Notes: a model not told the origin generated them from the sequence alone. A DNA stretch of 64,000 nt from Volvox africanus (GCA_030268105.1 BSDZ01000008.1:4340001-4404000); one strand, 5' to 3'. Numbered from the stretch's first letter, positions 49,001 through 61,597 are shown. Program-made: numbers and translations.

Positions 49001-52000
49001 GCTTTGATGCTCCGACATACACTTCCATCGCTGCATACTCACCAGATTCCCTTCCAACATTTATTGCTTGACTGCTGTACCAGGTTACGCCGGGGGTGTC
49101 GAGGACAGGGCAAGGAGAAGCTGCTGGGTTATAACTAGGTTAAAGCCCAAGTAGGCGTCACCGGGTTTAATGCCACTGCATCTTCCCTTCAGAAAAGGAC
49201 GATACGCACCTGTGTCCTTGGCAGACGTAGGTGGCCGCATCAGCACTATCCGACCACCGAAACCAAACGCAAATACGACGTGGCTGGGTCTCCCGTGGGG
49301 ACACGTACGCGCCAGATCCGGGGTTGTGGGCAAGTAGTTGACTTGGGCGTGCTGCATGCCGTGCTGGTGTTGGCCGTACATGCCAGGAAACGGCTCCTGG
49401 TGGCCATAACCGCCGTGCGCCGACTGAGCACCGTACAAACTCCCATACTGCTGATGATTCGAGACTCCGTACCCGAGATGCTGGCCGTACGGTGCAACCC
49501 CTGTAACGACAGTGCCACCGTATGGGCTTGCATGGATATGTTGCGACGTACCGTTAGGGTGGCCGTAAGCACCTTGTTGATCGAATGCTGCGGGCTGCTG
49601 TAGCTGCTGTGGTTGGTACTGAGCCCACTGGGACTTCTCCGGCGATGGCTCGGACCCAGGTGCCGATTGGGGATATAGATGCTGCTGGACCTGCTGCTGG
49701 GCGTTGTGCACCGGTGCACCGGTCGTGTAGGCTGACCATGCACTCGCGTGGTGCTGCTGTGGTTGAGCGTTTGACTCCTGCGCTGGTAGCTGGTACTGGG
49801 CTTGTTGTTGTTGGTGGTTGTAGGTCAGGTGGTGGTGCGCATGAACGTGACCGTGGTGGTGGTGTTGGTGCTGCTGGGTATGCTGGAGCTGGTGATTATC
49901 CGGGTGGTGGTGCTGCTGGTTGGGTTGCTCCTGTTGGTGGCTTCCTTGCATTCCCGTCTGGCTCAGGCGGGGAGCGGATGTTCCCTCTACGTGCGAGTTC
50001 TGATGCTGCGCCTGCCCGCTAACTGTACCCCATTCCTCGGCCACCGGCGCCTCCGACCGTATAGCAACCGAATCAGGGGTCGTCGCTAGAGCCTGTTCCT
50101 GCTGCAGTCGGCTTGCGGGTTGCTGCTCTGCCTGTTTTTGGGTCTCACCCGCATGGCACGGCCCTTTCTGATGCTGATACTCTTGCTGCTGCTGTTTATA
50201 ATAATAATAATAATACGCATAATACTGTTGATAGGTCTCGGAAGAGTTGGGCAGGCTGTAGCCACCCGCCCCCTCCCAAGCCGCCGTCGCGGCAGCTACA
50301 GCCGCGGCCTGTAATTGCTCTTCACTCATAGCCACAGGCTGCGGTAATGCCGCATCCGCAGGCGCCTTTCCTGAGCCGTCACCTCCGCCTATTTCAGCCC
50401 CCTCCACCGCCGCCGCGATGACCTGCCTGTCTTCCTGCTGCTCCTGCTCGTGTTCGGACGTTGGCCCCTGGGCCCCCACCTGCCTTCCTTGCTGCTGCTG
50501 ATCTGCGCCATGGGGCCTTCCTCCATTTGCAAGCGAGCTCTCATCTACCGCACCGGCTGCTGCCGGCCACACGTTCTGTTCCCCCTGGTGCAGCTGCATC
50601 GCCGCATCTCCATCCTGTCCCTGCCGATGCCCCTGCTGCTGCCCCTGCCATGTCGCCTGCGTCTGCCCTTGTGGCGGCGCCTGCGGGTCGTCACACCGAC
50701 CCAACGGCACGTCAGCTTCATGTGCTTGACCCCGCGAGTGCCCCGGAACATGATGCATTGCGGGAGCATTAGAGGTCCCATCTGGGTGTGTCCACGGTGG
50801 CGATGGCAGGCCTGGGCTCGCGGCGATTTCATACTGGACACGGGCCTGCGTGTTGCCGTCCGCAAATACAGATCCAGCCTGGTTTGAAGCCGTGGCACCA
50901 GGCGCAACAATTTCGTCGCCGTCGCCAGCGGCAACAACTGCCACTGGCGTTGCAGAAGCAGCCAAAACAATTGCCGCTTGGGTAGCGCTCCCGGTAACTG
51001 ACGTGCGTACGAAAGGGTCCGGTAGTGTCTGAATCTGGCTGTATGGTACGTCGGCTGGTGTCTGCGGACCTTGCGTTTTCTGGACCGCCATCTGTACATC
51101 TTCTGCTGGCTGACCGTACGGTTGCCCGTGGTAATTTGAATATGTTTGACCATATGTAGGTTGTTGTTGAGCAACTTGCCATGGAGACGCAGCCTGTTGA
51201 CTCATGTCCATCTGCTGTTGCCCAAAGTTCTGCTGGTCATGTGCTCCGTAGCCCTGTTGGCTGTACGGCTGCCGTTGGTTGTGCTGGAGATGAACATTGC
51301 CCTGCTGCTGCTGTGCGGTCCACTGGTCATACGGCGCTGTACCCGGGCCTGACACTTCCTCGTGTCGCGCCGGGACTGTGGCGACCCCCAGAGGAGTAGC
51401 AGCACCGGACAGTACTGCCGACTCTTGCTGGTGCTGCTTGCTTCCCTCAATACCTTCATCAGCTCGCGGGCTATCGGGCAGGTTGTCGAAAAAGTTGCTG
51501 CCGTCGAAGCCCCCTGGCGTCGCCACCACCATGCTCTTTTGTCCGAAGAAGGACTGTTGCTGCATCATGGCCACCGGGACGCTCTGTTCAATTCGTCGCA
51601 TCTGCTGCTCCTGCTGCTGCTGTTGCCGCGGCGGCGGCAGGGCCACTTGACCCTGCAGATTTTCCAATTCATGTTGCAATGGCACAACCGGGTGTGCCTC
51701 CCAGGATGTGATTACCTGCGTGGCAATGTCCGCGGGTGTCTCACTCACCACCTCTGTTCCAAACGGTACTGTCGCCTCTGCCTCCGATTGCGATCCGGAC
51801 GTATCGAAGAAGCTCATTCCGTCATCCTGCGCCTTGGTTTCAGCATATCCATAACCCATATCTAATGAGGGGGCCAGACCCAGCGCGGGAAGCGGCAGCG
51901 GCAGCGGCAGCGCCTGCTGAGTGACGCCGCCGTGACCGCTTTGCCGCGGTTGCTGCGCCACTTGGGCAGCGCCTGGGGGATGCAGCTGCCGCTCCAACTG

Positions 52001-55000
52001 TCCCTGGGACTGTGACTGCGGTTTCTGATCCTCATACTGCTGCCCCTGCTGCGACTCCTGCCATGGCATCGCCGTGGCCGCCGGATTCGCCGCCGGCGCA
52101 GCTCTTTCCATTTTTCCTTGGAGACCATGAAGCTGTCCGGACGCAAGGGAAACCGAGTCAGGATGCGCGGCTTGCTGCAGTTCGTCCAGGGAGTCGAAAA
52201 AGGACGATGCGTCATCGGCTCCGGAACCATGCGGCAGCGGCGAGCCCACAGCCACAGAAGACGCGATGGCAGCCGACGCGCCATGGGCAGCCACATATTG
52301 CACAATATGGTTGCTTTCGTTGCCAACGGGCGTCGAAGACGTTGCTCCGCCAGCGGTCATGGCGGTATAAGCTACATGCCCCGTTTCCACAGGAGCTGCT
52401 ATGGACTCTGCTGCAAGTGAGTCGAAGAATGACGATCCTTCGTCCGTTACAGCGCCCGCATCCTGCATCCTACCGTCAAATCGCCATTGCTGCTGCTGCT
52501 GCTGCTGCATCGTTGGCGCCAAGTGCTGCTGCCAGTGCGGCTCCCGTGGCGGCCATCCAGCTTGTCCGGGAGCGCCGGCGCCAGCAGAAGCGCCAGGTAC
52601 CTGGTGCAGGTCTAGCTCCTGTTGCTGCTGCTGCTGCTGCTGCGTGCCAGCCACAGTCGCCGCCAGTGGCGCAACCGTAGCGATGACTGTATCGATACCG
52701 AGAGGCCCAACGGAGCTTCCAAATACATCACCGTCCTCATCGCCACCATCGCCCCCAAATAGCGTAGAAACTCCGGCCGCCACTTCCTGATATATGGTCA
52801 CCGGCGCAGGTGTAATTACAGACGACACCCCGGGTGCGCTGGGTGCCATCCCACCAACTGCCGCCTCCTTTAGCGGGGCGATGGCGCGGGGCGATGGCGC
52901 AGCCGAATCGAACAATGGGCGTGACGCCTGCCGGAACTGCGTTAGACCGGAGGGATGGGAAGCCACTGCGCCACCGGCACTACCCTCGGCAGCCGCATCA
53001 CCTGCACCGGACGGCATGCTAAATAGGCGGGGCAGATTGGGACGGCTGCCGGCGGCAAAGTTGTATTGCAGCGGCTGCTGCTGTTGCTGAGTCATGGATG
53101 CCTCTGCGGGCGTAACCGGGGCGGCTGCAGCGATGGCCGAAAATATATCTTCAGCATCCTCCTCCGCCAGCTTCAAGCTATCACTGGGACCGAAGGGTTT
53201 CTGAGCCGCGATAACAAATCCATTCATGAGAGGTGCCGACCCACTGGTGCTGCTCCCTTCTGGGGGCAGCCTCTCCGGTCGCGGGGGCGAGGGGGCGTGC
53301 GGCTCCGGTTCCGTGTTGGAGTCCGCCATTAGCTCGTCAAACGCGTCATCAAACGCAGCCAACTCCGATGGGGTGGCGGTCGCAGAGGACGCGATAGAGG
53401 TGCGGTACAGGTGAGACACGCCTGGCCGAGCCCTACGCACACACCGCCAAAAGCAGACGGCTTGGGGTAAGGGGCCGCGAAAACGTCTAGATCGTAAAGC
53501 AATACATTGGCAACTCGGGACTCCCGCTCTCTTGTGCGACATTGCATGTTACGCTCCTTCCATCATCCTCGTATGATACTTCGGACTTCTGATACTGAAA
53601 TCCCTCAGTATATACAACACACCTGAGCGCCGAGCCCGCCATGCCTCCAGCGCCGCCTGCCGACTGTGCGAAGGCGGTGTCTAACAACGAGTCCGTGGTC
53701 GCGTCGAAGGAACTCGACGTCGGCATCTCCGTGACCAGAACCTCCTCGGCAATGCCCCGACTGCTAGGAAGCTCCTCCGAGGGGATGTGCATAATCACAG
53801 ACGCTGTGGCCTGCCCCGCCGCGGCAACTGCGCTGCCGGCAACAGCGGGGAGTGCCGCAGCAATACTCCAAGCTATGGGGTCTGCCGACGGCCGCAGCGG
53901 CAGCGAATAGTCCTCGGAAACGGTGTTGCCTCCGCGCGCTGCAGGACTGGTCGTGGCGCCCGGCGGTGGCAGTGGCTGTGACGGGGCTACCAATTGTGAC
54001 GTGGTCGCCGCCAGTATCTGAGATGCAGCTTGGCCTGCCAGGCCTACCGCTACACCCCCATCTATGTCGCTGGCGCCACTAGTGGCTCTGTCGGCTTGTA
54101 CCAGAGGTTGAGAAGCCGCCGCCGCATTGAGCCACGCTGAAGGGGCATCCTCTTCAAGGCCGCCTGTCTGTAGCTCTAAGCCCAGGGACGCCCTTAAGTC
54201 TGTAACAATGGCACCAGTGGGATCTGTTTCGCATTCCCGAAAGGAGGTAGAGACGCTCAAACGGTGGCGCCGGGACGCCGTCCTGGATAGCGCACCGCTA
54301 TCTGCGCAAGAAAGCTGCGGCGGCGGTGGCGGCGGTGGTGCTACTGCTGCAATGTCGAATCCGGCTGGAGGAAGCGGCCCTGGGTTCGCCCGTTCTGCGG
54401 GGGAGCTCAACGACATGGGGCCCAAGGGAGAATGGGACGACCATGGCGGCGTTTTGAGGGCCGATGAGTGTGGCGCGGCTGGCGACAACATCTGCCCCCC
54501 GCTCGTCTGTAGCACCACTCCTGTGCTTAGCGAAAAAAAGTCCCGTTCGTTCCCACCACCAGCGCCATCGCCGTGGCAATCATGCAGGTCAGACTTGTTG
54601 ACTGCCACCGACCCCGCCGCAGCAGCAGCCCCTGGCGGTAACCGCATCCATGCAGCCTCCTCTACTTTGCGGGATGCAGAGATTTGTAGGGCCTGGAAAT
54701 CCATACACCAGTTCTTCTCTTTCGCGGCAGCTGCATCCCTGGGTGACAGCGACAGCTCGACCACTTCGGTGATCCCTCCGGCAGAGTCAGCCGTCGGAGC
54801 TGCAGCGCCGGATGGGCCTGCTATGGAGGAGAAGGACACCTCCCGCTCTGCTAGCTCACCGTCATAATACATCGTATTTAGCGGCGGCCCGGGAGCAACT
54901 AACGAACCCGATGGCAACGGCGCCGCTGCCTTAGGATCGCTGGCCCACAGCTCCCCTTGCTCACGGCGACCAGGCAACGTGTGGACCGCCTGCAGTACAG

Positions 55001-55463
55001 GGTCGTCGCCTGGCAGCGCGCTGAGCCCTGGTCCCAAGCCCAAAAGGCAATCAACTTTTGGGGGAAGAGGTTCTGCGCATGGCATGACGCCTGCAGCTGG
55101 TGGCGGAGTTGACGTCTGGTATGCTGGCTGCGCGTTCAACAGTGCTGATGGTAGCTGAGTTAGCCTAGATGAAAGAGAATCTGTCAACGGGGCCTTATCT
55201 GCCACGGTTGGCTCGGAGGAGGGCTGGGACCGTAAGCCTGGAACAGAGCCTGGGAGGGTTGGTGGGTGGTTGACACTATGGACTGCAGGCGCCACAACGG
55301 CCATGGTCGGCGAGCTAGGCCACTCGGGACTGTCATCCGAATCGCTGTCCCCAAAGCTCGTCGCGACGCCAAAACCCCGGCCTCCGACAGGCGGGAGCGA
55401 GTCATCATCGTCGTCAAAGTCCAGGTCATCCCACACGTCCAGGTTATTTGACGATGATTCCAT
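37050..55463 (-). CDS. SEC16: SEC16 (MAIGO5-type) COPII coat assembly scaffold
   Basis: Twelve predicted exons, all in phase: 55463-53623, 53432-49210, 48484-48330, 47705-47511, 47075-46848, 45668-45261, 44873-44307, 44012-43482, 42237-41378, 40492-40239, 39714-39584, 39113-37050; about 3,818 residues. The acidic start is MESSSNNLDVWDDLDFDDDD. The central conserved domain begins PHGRPSHVVFAFGFGGRIVL, followed by FPGPLGPSTSKDK and MKWLSDHVAVYS. The alpha-solenoid with ATEAGLWGPALLLAT and AAHICYCLSSCPP is the Sec13-binding part. Then come FGEENKYYYDETRKRWV and GKGIHSRYVNTFTS, both SEC16 C-terminal hallmarks. SEC16 organises ER exit sites and binds Sec13, Sec23 and Sar1. It is well above the roughly 1,100-2,400 residues I recall for other SEC16 proteins because of Gln/Gly/Pro-rich N- and C-terminal regions. 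Introns 3 and 5 hold transposon fragments. It shares its promoter region with the rhodanese gene. Confidence 0.9.
45735..46735 (-). mobile_element. Transposon fragment in SEC16 intron 5 (copy 3)
   Basis: 45,735-45,830 is the reverse complement of 33,147-33,240, and 46,262-46,690 is the reverse complement of 35,246-35,775 apart from an indel. On the minus strand (SEC16 sense) it reads ESDLGTGQVTKRHFPLRW and FALHVSTCSCCSPRHQVE in the same frame, better preserved than at 35 kb. Confidence 0.7.
47845..47945 (+). mobile_element. Repeat fragment in SEC16 intron 3 (copy 4)
   Basis: Partial similarity to 33,040-33,190 (CTGACCAGGAGC-GAGTTGA and GAGATTCTG-TGG-GAGCGCTGAACC). It is short and diverged. 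Confidence 0.45.
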
Positions 55464-55891
55464 ACGAGAAATTTACGTGCTGTTGTTCACAACGGAACGC
55501 ATTCCCCGCGTATCCGTTATCCGATCCCAGGATTTAACTGCCCAGCCAAAGCCGGAACGCTATGCAAAATATTTCGTTTTAAAAGCCTTTGACATAGACA
55601 AAACACTCGCTTATTAATGGAGTGTGTTGGTATACCTTCTTTCAGTCACTGCAGAGTTCAACGGGACGCAACGTCGTTCTTAAGTTATTCTGCAGCGCCG
55701 ACTGGTTCTTTACAACAAGTTATTGACATCAAGATAATCAAGGAATGAGACTCATTCCTCAAGGCTCAGGCGGTGCAAATCGGAATCGCGTGTCTTACAC
55801 CACAAAGCCGTACTGCATTCCCAATCCCCGTTACTTTCAACTCTTCATTATTGCTAAACAGAATATTTTCAAGTATTAGTGGGCTCCACCC
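55464..55891. promoter_or_regulatory. Shared divergent promoter region SEC16 / rhodanese
   Basis: Only 428 bases separate the two predicted start codons on opposite strands. The stretch is AT-richer than the flanking exons. No clear TATA box or known element stands out, so the bidirectional promoter is inferred from spacing. Confidence 0.5.
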
Positions 55892-58734
55892 ATGGCGTTT
55901 TGTGTTTTTCCAAAGTTTACGCGGTATGATGTGAAAGCATGGACAGCTCAGCTATGCAGCAAAAGGCATCAGCACCCCCGTTCCCAGTGCTTCATCCAAC
56001 TCAGGCGCAAGTCGGATCTGTGTGTGGAGGCCTCCAACCCAGGCGGCCCGCGGGGCCCGTGCGTTGGTGTCGCCTGGCTACAGCGAAACCTGGAGGTGAG
56101 GAGATTTGGGCGTGATGGGCGCGTTGGGCCGTGGGTCCTTCCGCACTTGATTGCTCCAGCAGACATTACGCCAAACGCAATTGCAGCCTCAATCTGCATC
56201 AAGACCTCTATCAGAGCTCCAATTTAGGAGTAACGCCCGCCCAGCGCATATTGCCTCCACGGTACAGCAGGCGACGCCGGCCACCCCAATCCAGGACAGC
56301 AGAGGTACAGTTCCACATACAACCGGTCGCTCCTTTCTCTTATTTCTCTTTTGCTATTCTCACTCCCCCGCCTCACAGATTGTCCGCATATATGACGCTC
56401 GCGGTTGCATTTCTGAAACGTTTGACACCACGGACTCCAGCACATGCTCGGCCAATTACGATGCCTACCTCGAGGGCCACATTCCAGTAGGTGTCTTGAC
56501 ACGAATAAGCAGCCCTTCTGCAAACGCCAAATCCACAACAAAAACCACCAAGCAAAATCCACTACTGCGTGCATGGCAATCTTGCTCACATACCCAGTTC
56601 CTTGGCCTCGGCAAGCCTCTGCAAGCCTTGTCCTCGTCGTCACATGTGACAAACCCACGCCCTCATTCTACCCACATACGACTGCTCTGTCCGTTGTTTG
56701 ATTACGGCGCGGACGAATTAGACCCATGAATTGCGGAGTGTTGAGTCCCTATGTGAGGAAAGACTACAACATCTGTCGATTCAAACTGCCCGAAAATCTG
56801 AGTGCACAACTTCGGGCTTAAACATGCAGGGCGCGGTGTTTGTGAACTGGTTGAGCGATGGAGCAGCATGGCAGAACCGCGACGACACGGGCCCATCAGG
56901 CGGCGGCGACGGCGGCGGCAGCAGCAATGACGGCCGCGGCGGTAGCGCTAGTGGCGAGCATGGGTTCAGGACCCGGACGTTAGCGGTGGTGGTCGATCCG
57001 GACGTGTATGTGCCTTGCTTTGAGGCACGCGGGCTTTCTACTGACCGGCCTGTGGTGGTAAGCTTTGGTATCCAGCGGCACCCCTCAACGACCGAGTCCA
57101 TGGCCATAGGCCATGTGGGAATAGCGAGGACGTCAGGGACGAGAGCGGGCTGGGAAATGGGAAAGCTGGAGGGCTGCTGGAAGGACGCAAACGGAAACGT
57201 GCGCGTCCAGCGTAATGGAACATTAAGGTAACATGCGCTAACCCTGGCAGTCGATTGCACGTCACGTCACGTCACGGATTCGGTAATACGAACATGCTGA
57301 CAGCATGATGCGAGTAAAAATGGTAAGAAGTCCCCAGTGCCCTGGCGGCTCGCTGTCTTCGAAATCCTAGGTGCTGTCCACGTCACGCGCCGCATGTGCG
57401 CCCCTATACTCGAGCTGCAGGTGTACGATGTTGGGACGGGCATGATTGCGGCACGCGTTTGGTGGCAACTGCTCCTGTACGGCCACCCTAGACCATATGT
57501 TCTGGCCGGTGGATGGCCCTCTTGGCTTGCTGAGGGGGGCCGTTCGGAGCTATACGAACCCTGCCCTCTCAAGGCAAGTAGATGGACCCTCGCGCACACC
57601 TACGATCTGTGTGTTAACATTTTGATAACATGGATTGGGCCTTACAGGTACATATCTATGCGCGCGTAATCCTCAATGCAGGGACGGACATTATTCATCA
57701 AGCTAGCCGTCACCCCACGATACGCACTAACGAGTCAGCGCCTCGGTCCCACAGCGGCTCCATTACCTTGCTATAACTCATTTATTTCGACCCATCCGCA
57801 GCCACACCCACTTGTCAGCGACAGACACTGCACAATCCGCTACACGCAGATTCGCATTCACTGACCACAAATAGCCGTGTAAGGAACCCAGATGGCTAAT
57901 GCTGTACCACGCACAGATCCAGCCCGTTCTTAAGCGATCCCTCCGCTCTCCTAGTGAGTCAGATCCTCTTCTACAGAAGCACGGCAGGCGTTGCATCATG
58001 GGTGAATCATTGAAGGCACGTTTGGCGCACAGATACTTTCTAATAGCTGCATTTTCCCGATTCGACGTGTCACATGTAACACGGGCACACGATAGCCGTG
58101 ACCAGTGCATTCTCAAAACCACCTTAGCTGATGATAAATAGCCCCAGTTGACCCAGCCATCCCCTCGACATGCCTGCCCCATCCATGTTACGATCGTATG
58201 GTGCAGCTGTCCAGTGTCTACGACGAGGAACCGCAACTCCATCATCGTGCCAGCCCGAAGGAGTTCCGACTTGCAGCCACACGCGCCGAGGGCGAAGGGG
58301 AATTCATAGCACATACGGTCGCGGTGTTGCTGGTTCCCGAGTCATTCTCGTCCGTACTCGAGTCTAGAGGTATCACCAGCAGTAGGTGTCCCGACGGCCT
58401 ACCTCTCGCGCGCTGTCTTTCCTTTCGTTCCCTTATACGCGCTTGCCTTGCCAACAAGACTGACGGAGGGAGCAGCTACAGCAGTTGCACTGGCATTAAC
58501 AGCGACCGTGATCCCGGCGGCGTTGCTACGTGGACATCAGTGGTGCTTGGAGTGGAGCGGGATGCGCTGGCTCATTTCCTGGGGGAGGCCCTGGGGGGAA
58601 TCCCCGTGGGGCCATGCAGCCATGTCAGGTTGCTACTCGCATCACCCCATGATGCCGCGCTCAGTGCATGTGCTGTCGGAGCATTACTGTACGCTGCTGG
58701 CCACGAGCACTGGGCAGTCTGCGAGGCGTGGTGA
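55892..58734 (+). CDS. Two-domain rhodanese (mercaptopyruvate/thiosulfate sulfurtransferase-like)
   Basis: Five exons, all in phase 0: 55892-56095, 56379-56486, 56830-57057, 57421-57573, 58207-58734; about 406 residues. The basic, acid-poor N-terminus (MAFCVFPKFTRYDVKAW) could be an organelle transit peptide. The N-terminal rhodanese domain is clear: VGVAWLQRNLE, IVRIYDARG, YDAYLEGHIP, GAVFVNWL, TDRPVV, VYDVGTGMIAARVWWQLL and YVLAGGWPSWLAEGG. The C-terminal part (WTSVVLGVERDALAHFLGEA, then LLASPHDAALSACAVGALLY, AAGHEHWAVCEAW) aligns only weakly with a second rhodanese domain. The catalytic CGSGVTAC-type loop seems absent. Such enzymes move sulfane sulfur to cyanide or thiols. The last intron may use a GC donor (AAG/GCAAGT at 57574). 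An extra intron inside the last exon is possible. Confidence 0.75.
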
Positions 58735-59825
58735 TCAGCTGACCACCCGGGCGGAGGGCTAAGTCCTCTACCTGCACCCAACCAATAACACAGGGTTTGC
58801 TCCGGGTGGCTTAAGAAATTCCATCCAAGAATATACAGTGCAGTCATTCCAGTTGCAGCGCACTAGGCTCCGTTGCGCTCTGCTGCCGTTTTTTGTCTTC
58901 TGCCCGCCTTTTGTAGCCTTGGTCCTCGGCTCTGCTCTGGGCCCGAGTCCCGTGTTAGGTTTACACATGTGAAGAGGATCGAAGCGAGTAGGTGCTGAGG
59001 ACTGGCCGATGGGATGGAGGAAGAGACGGTCGTTAAGATGTGTAGGTGGATCACGCAGACTGCGGCTGGGATGCTGGCTCGCCGGAAGGGTGCCGGAGGG
59101 CATGCACGTGTTGTATGCTGATGGACCTTGTTAGCTAGTTAGGTGAGGCGGCTTAGTAATACTGGGCGACGATCTCGAAAAGCATTCGAGCATACTTTCC
59201 AAGTGCCTATCTAGATCACTGCCGAATATCCGGGGGCAGCAGGCACCCGATGCCGCCGAAAACATCCCCGCCCAATGTAGCCTGATGTCCCAGAACACCC
59301 AGAGTGGCTTCAGAACATGTCCCCCGATGTCCCCTAACGTCCTCCGACGTTATACCCGTGGCTGTTGTGGCAAACTCCACCTTGAGGCCACTGGGCAGGG
59401 GCAATGGCTCTTGAAGCCTGGGCAAAAGGGGAGAGGAGGGAGTGGGATGTACAGGGCGGGACGGGTACTTGATTATCACGCAGTGCCAAAACTGAGTGGC
59501 AAGATGAATTACACTGGCCGATGGAGAATCCAGGCGCGGCGTGGGCGCTGGCCGAAGCCTACTACATCCCCTTTTGCTTTGGCCAAACCGATTTTGAATC
59601 GTTCAGTATGCAACCATGAGAATACCATAATAATCGTGTGTACGTCTATGGCTACCAAGGGACGCTTGTACGCGCGTACGTTAGTTGATTTCGGACCGAG
59701 AAATAATAGACAAGCTGCATGCATGACTGGGTCAGCAATGATAGCACGGCTCTTCAATAGTGTCCATGTCCGCCCTCACTGGCAGGACTCATCAGCAGTT
59801 GAATGCTCCACCCTGGAAATGCGAA

Positions 59826-59945
59826 GCCATGGCCCCTACGGGGGGCCATGAGGTGCGGGGTGGCTTAGAAACCCACCTAAAGGCCAGTAGGTTGCCTGTC
59901 CAGTCGGGGCTACTGGCACATGGATAGGGGCCGCAGAGAGCAAGA
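59826..59945 (-). repeat. Dispersed repeat with terminal hairpin (copy 1)
   Basis: On the minus strand it reads CTTGCTCTCTGCGGCCCCTA, CTACTGGCCTTTAGGTGGGT and AAGCCACCCCGCACCTCATG, matching 61,475-61,597. A hairpin ATGGCCCC/GGGGCCAT lies at 59,829-59,849. Confidence 0.7.
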
Positions 59946-61474
59946 GAATCTGCCGAATCACAACACCCAGGGGCAAGTTATTATTTGCAAAGCGGCAACG
60001 CCTCCCCTCTAAATGACCGATGCACTGCATGCTATCGTATGTAATAAATTACAGCTTGTGGTTTTAATACCCACTGCTGCTTCTGACCCTCTGCACATAC
60101 ACGCAGTGCCCCCCCTCTTCGGTAAGGACATCCCTCAAGGCGATGTTGGGGCCGAATGAGACACACATGGTCCCCATGCCAACTGGTCAAGCTTTGGTAG
60201 CGCGTATATACGTATATACATGCACATCATTCGTTTGTGTATGGTATCATCAGCGCTCATCTTCCGTGTTTTGGGCTGTCGCCCAGTAAGCGAGTGGGCA
60301 GGGCAAGCGCAAGGGAGCATGCAACGAGGCTCGCTAATTACCGGTTTCATCGACAGCAAACATTTCACAATAAACCGCCAAGCTACTTACAAACATGAAA
60401 ACCGTATATAATCCTCTATTGAAAGACGTTGCGAGCATGGCAAACGAAGCACAATTGAAGAACAATGAGGCAAATCCTTTAGCCATGATTCAATCATGAA
60501 TGCGGCATGCGGCAGCCAAAAGTGCAAGTGAGATCACAAGCCTGACACCATATTGAAGTGCTGTGTGCGTCTCCTCATCCACCCTCCCCCCAACCTATAT
60601 ACTAAGTATTTCTCTATGCCCAGATAGCGCATCATTACCGGCCAACCGGCGAACCCTGTGCTTGAATCATTTTCTGCAAAAATGGCATAAAATTTCAGTA
60701 ACTTGAATGAAAATGTTTTCCATTTATGTGCCGAGGTAAAGGACCTATCCTCAAGCCTAAGCATGTTTCAACAACATTGCTGTATGGCAATCATGCTTGA
60801 GCTAAAACCCTAAGCCTTCCTAATACAACGTATTTTTCATGTCATGAATGCATGGACTACCGTTTATTGGCATAAACCAGGTGTAACAAGGGACATATAT
60901 ATATTAAAAATGCGCATGATGGTAGTTGCATATGGAAACCGTCTACCACGCAGGCCACTTACAGGTGTGCGCATAGATGCACGTAGCCTGCACGCGCGCA
61001 TTTCAATATTCGTTGTTCTTACCACCGGAGGCTATGCATGCGTTGTATATTACTTATCATTTCCTGCATGCCCTGATTCAAAGTATGTCACCTACTCTTG
61101 ACATTTTTTGAGATACAGTCATAATTAGTACAGATTATTAATACAGATATAGTCATATAGTCATATAGTCATATCAATACAGATATAGTCATAATTAATC
61201 AGCGTGCCATACACGCACACATGTACTTACTATAATTATACATATATATTTTCTTTTAATTAAATGAGGCATAAAATCTTAGCAGTAGCCTGCAAGATGA
61301 TGATACAGAATTATACAAGTTTGTGAGCTTACAACTCAACCCAACTCTACTCTACTTAAGTATTATGCCTACGCCGCCTCTTAGGAACCCCGAGGTTAAT
61401 TATACACCTTCGGGCAAGTGCGCCAAATTGTTGAGGCCACATCAAGGGTTCACTGGGTTATTTGGTGTCAAAGA

Positions 61475-61597
61475 TCTTTTGCTCTCTGTAACCCCTATCC
61501 ATTTGCCAGCCCTGTAAGGGCCACTTACTGGCCCTTTCATGGGTGTTTGAAGCCACCCCGCACCTCATCATGGCCCCCAATAGGGGCCATGTGTTCG
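61475..61597 (+). repeat. Dispersed repeat with terminal hairpin (copy 2)
   Basis: Reads TTGCTCTCTGTAACCCCTAT, TTACTGGCCCTTTCATGGGT and AAGCCACCCCGCACCTCATC. The hairpin ATGGCCCC/GGGGCCAT at 61,570-61,590 has the same stem as copy 1 but a different loop. Confidence 0.7.

Noticed and set aside
54127..54867. A 246-codon plus-strand frame opposite SEC16 exon 1
   Set aside because: Antisense shadow of a long GC-rich exon; no splice signals or family motif of its own.
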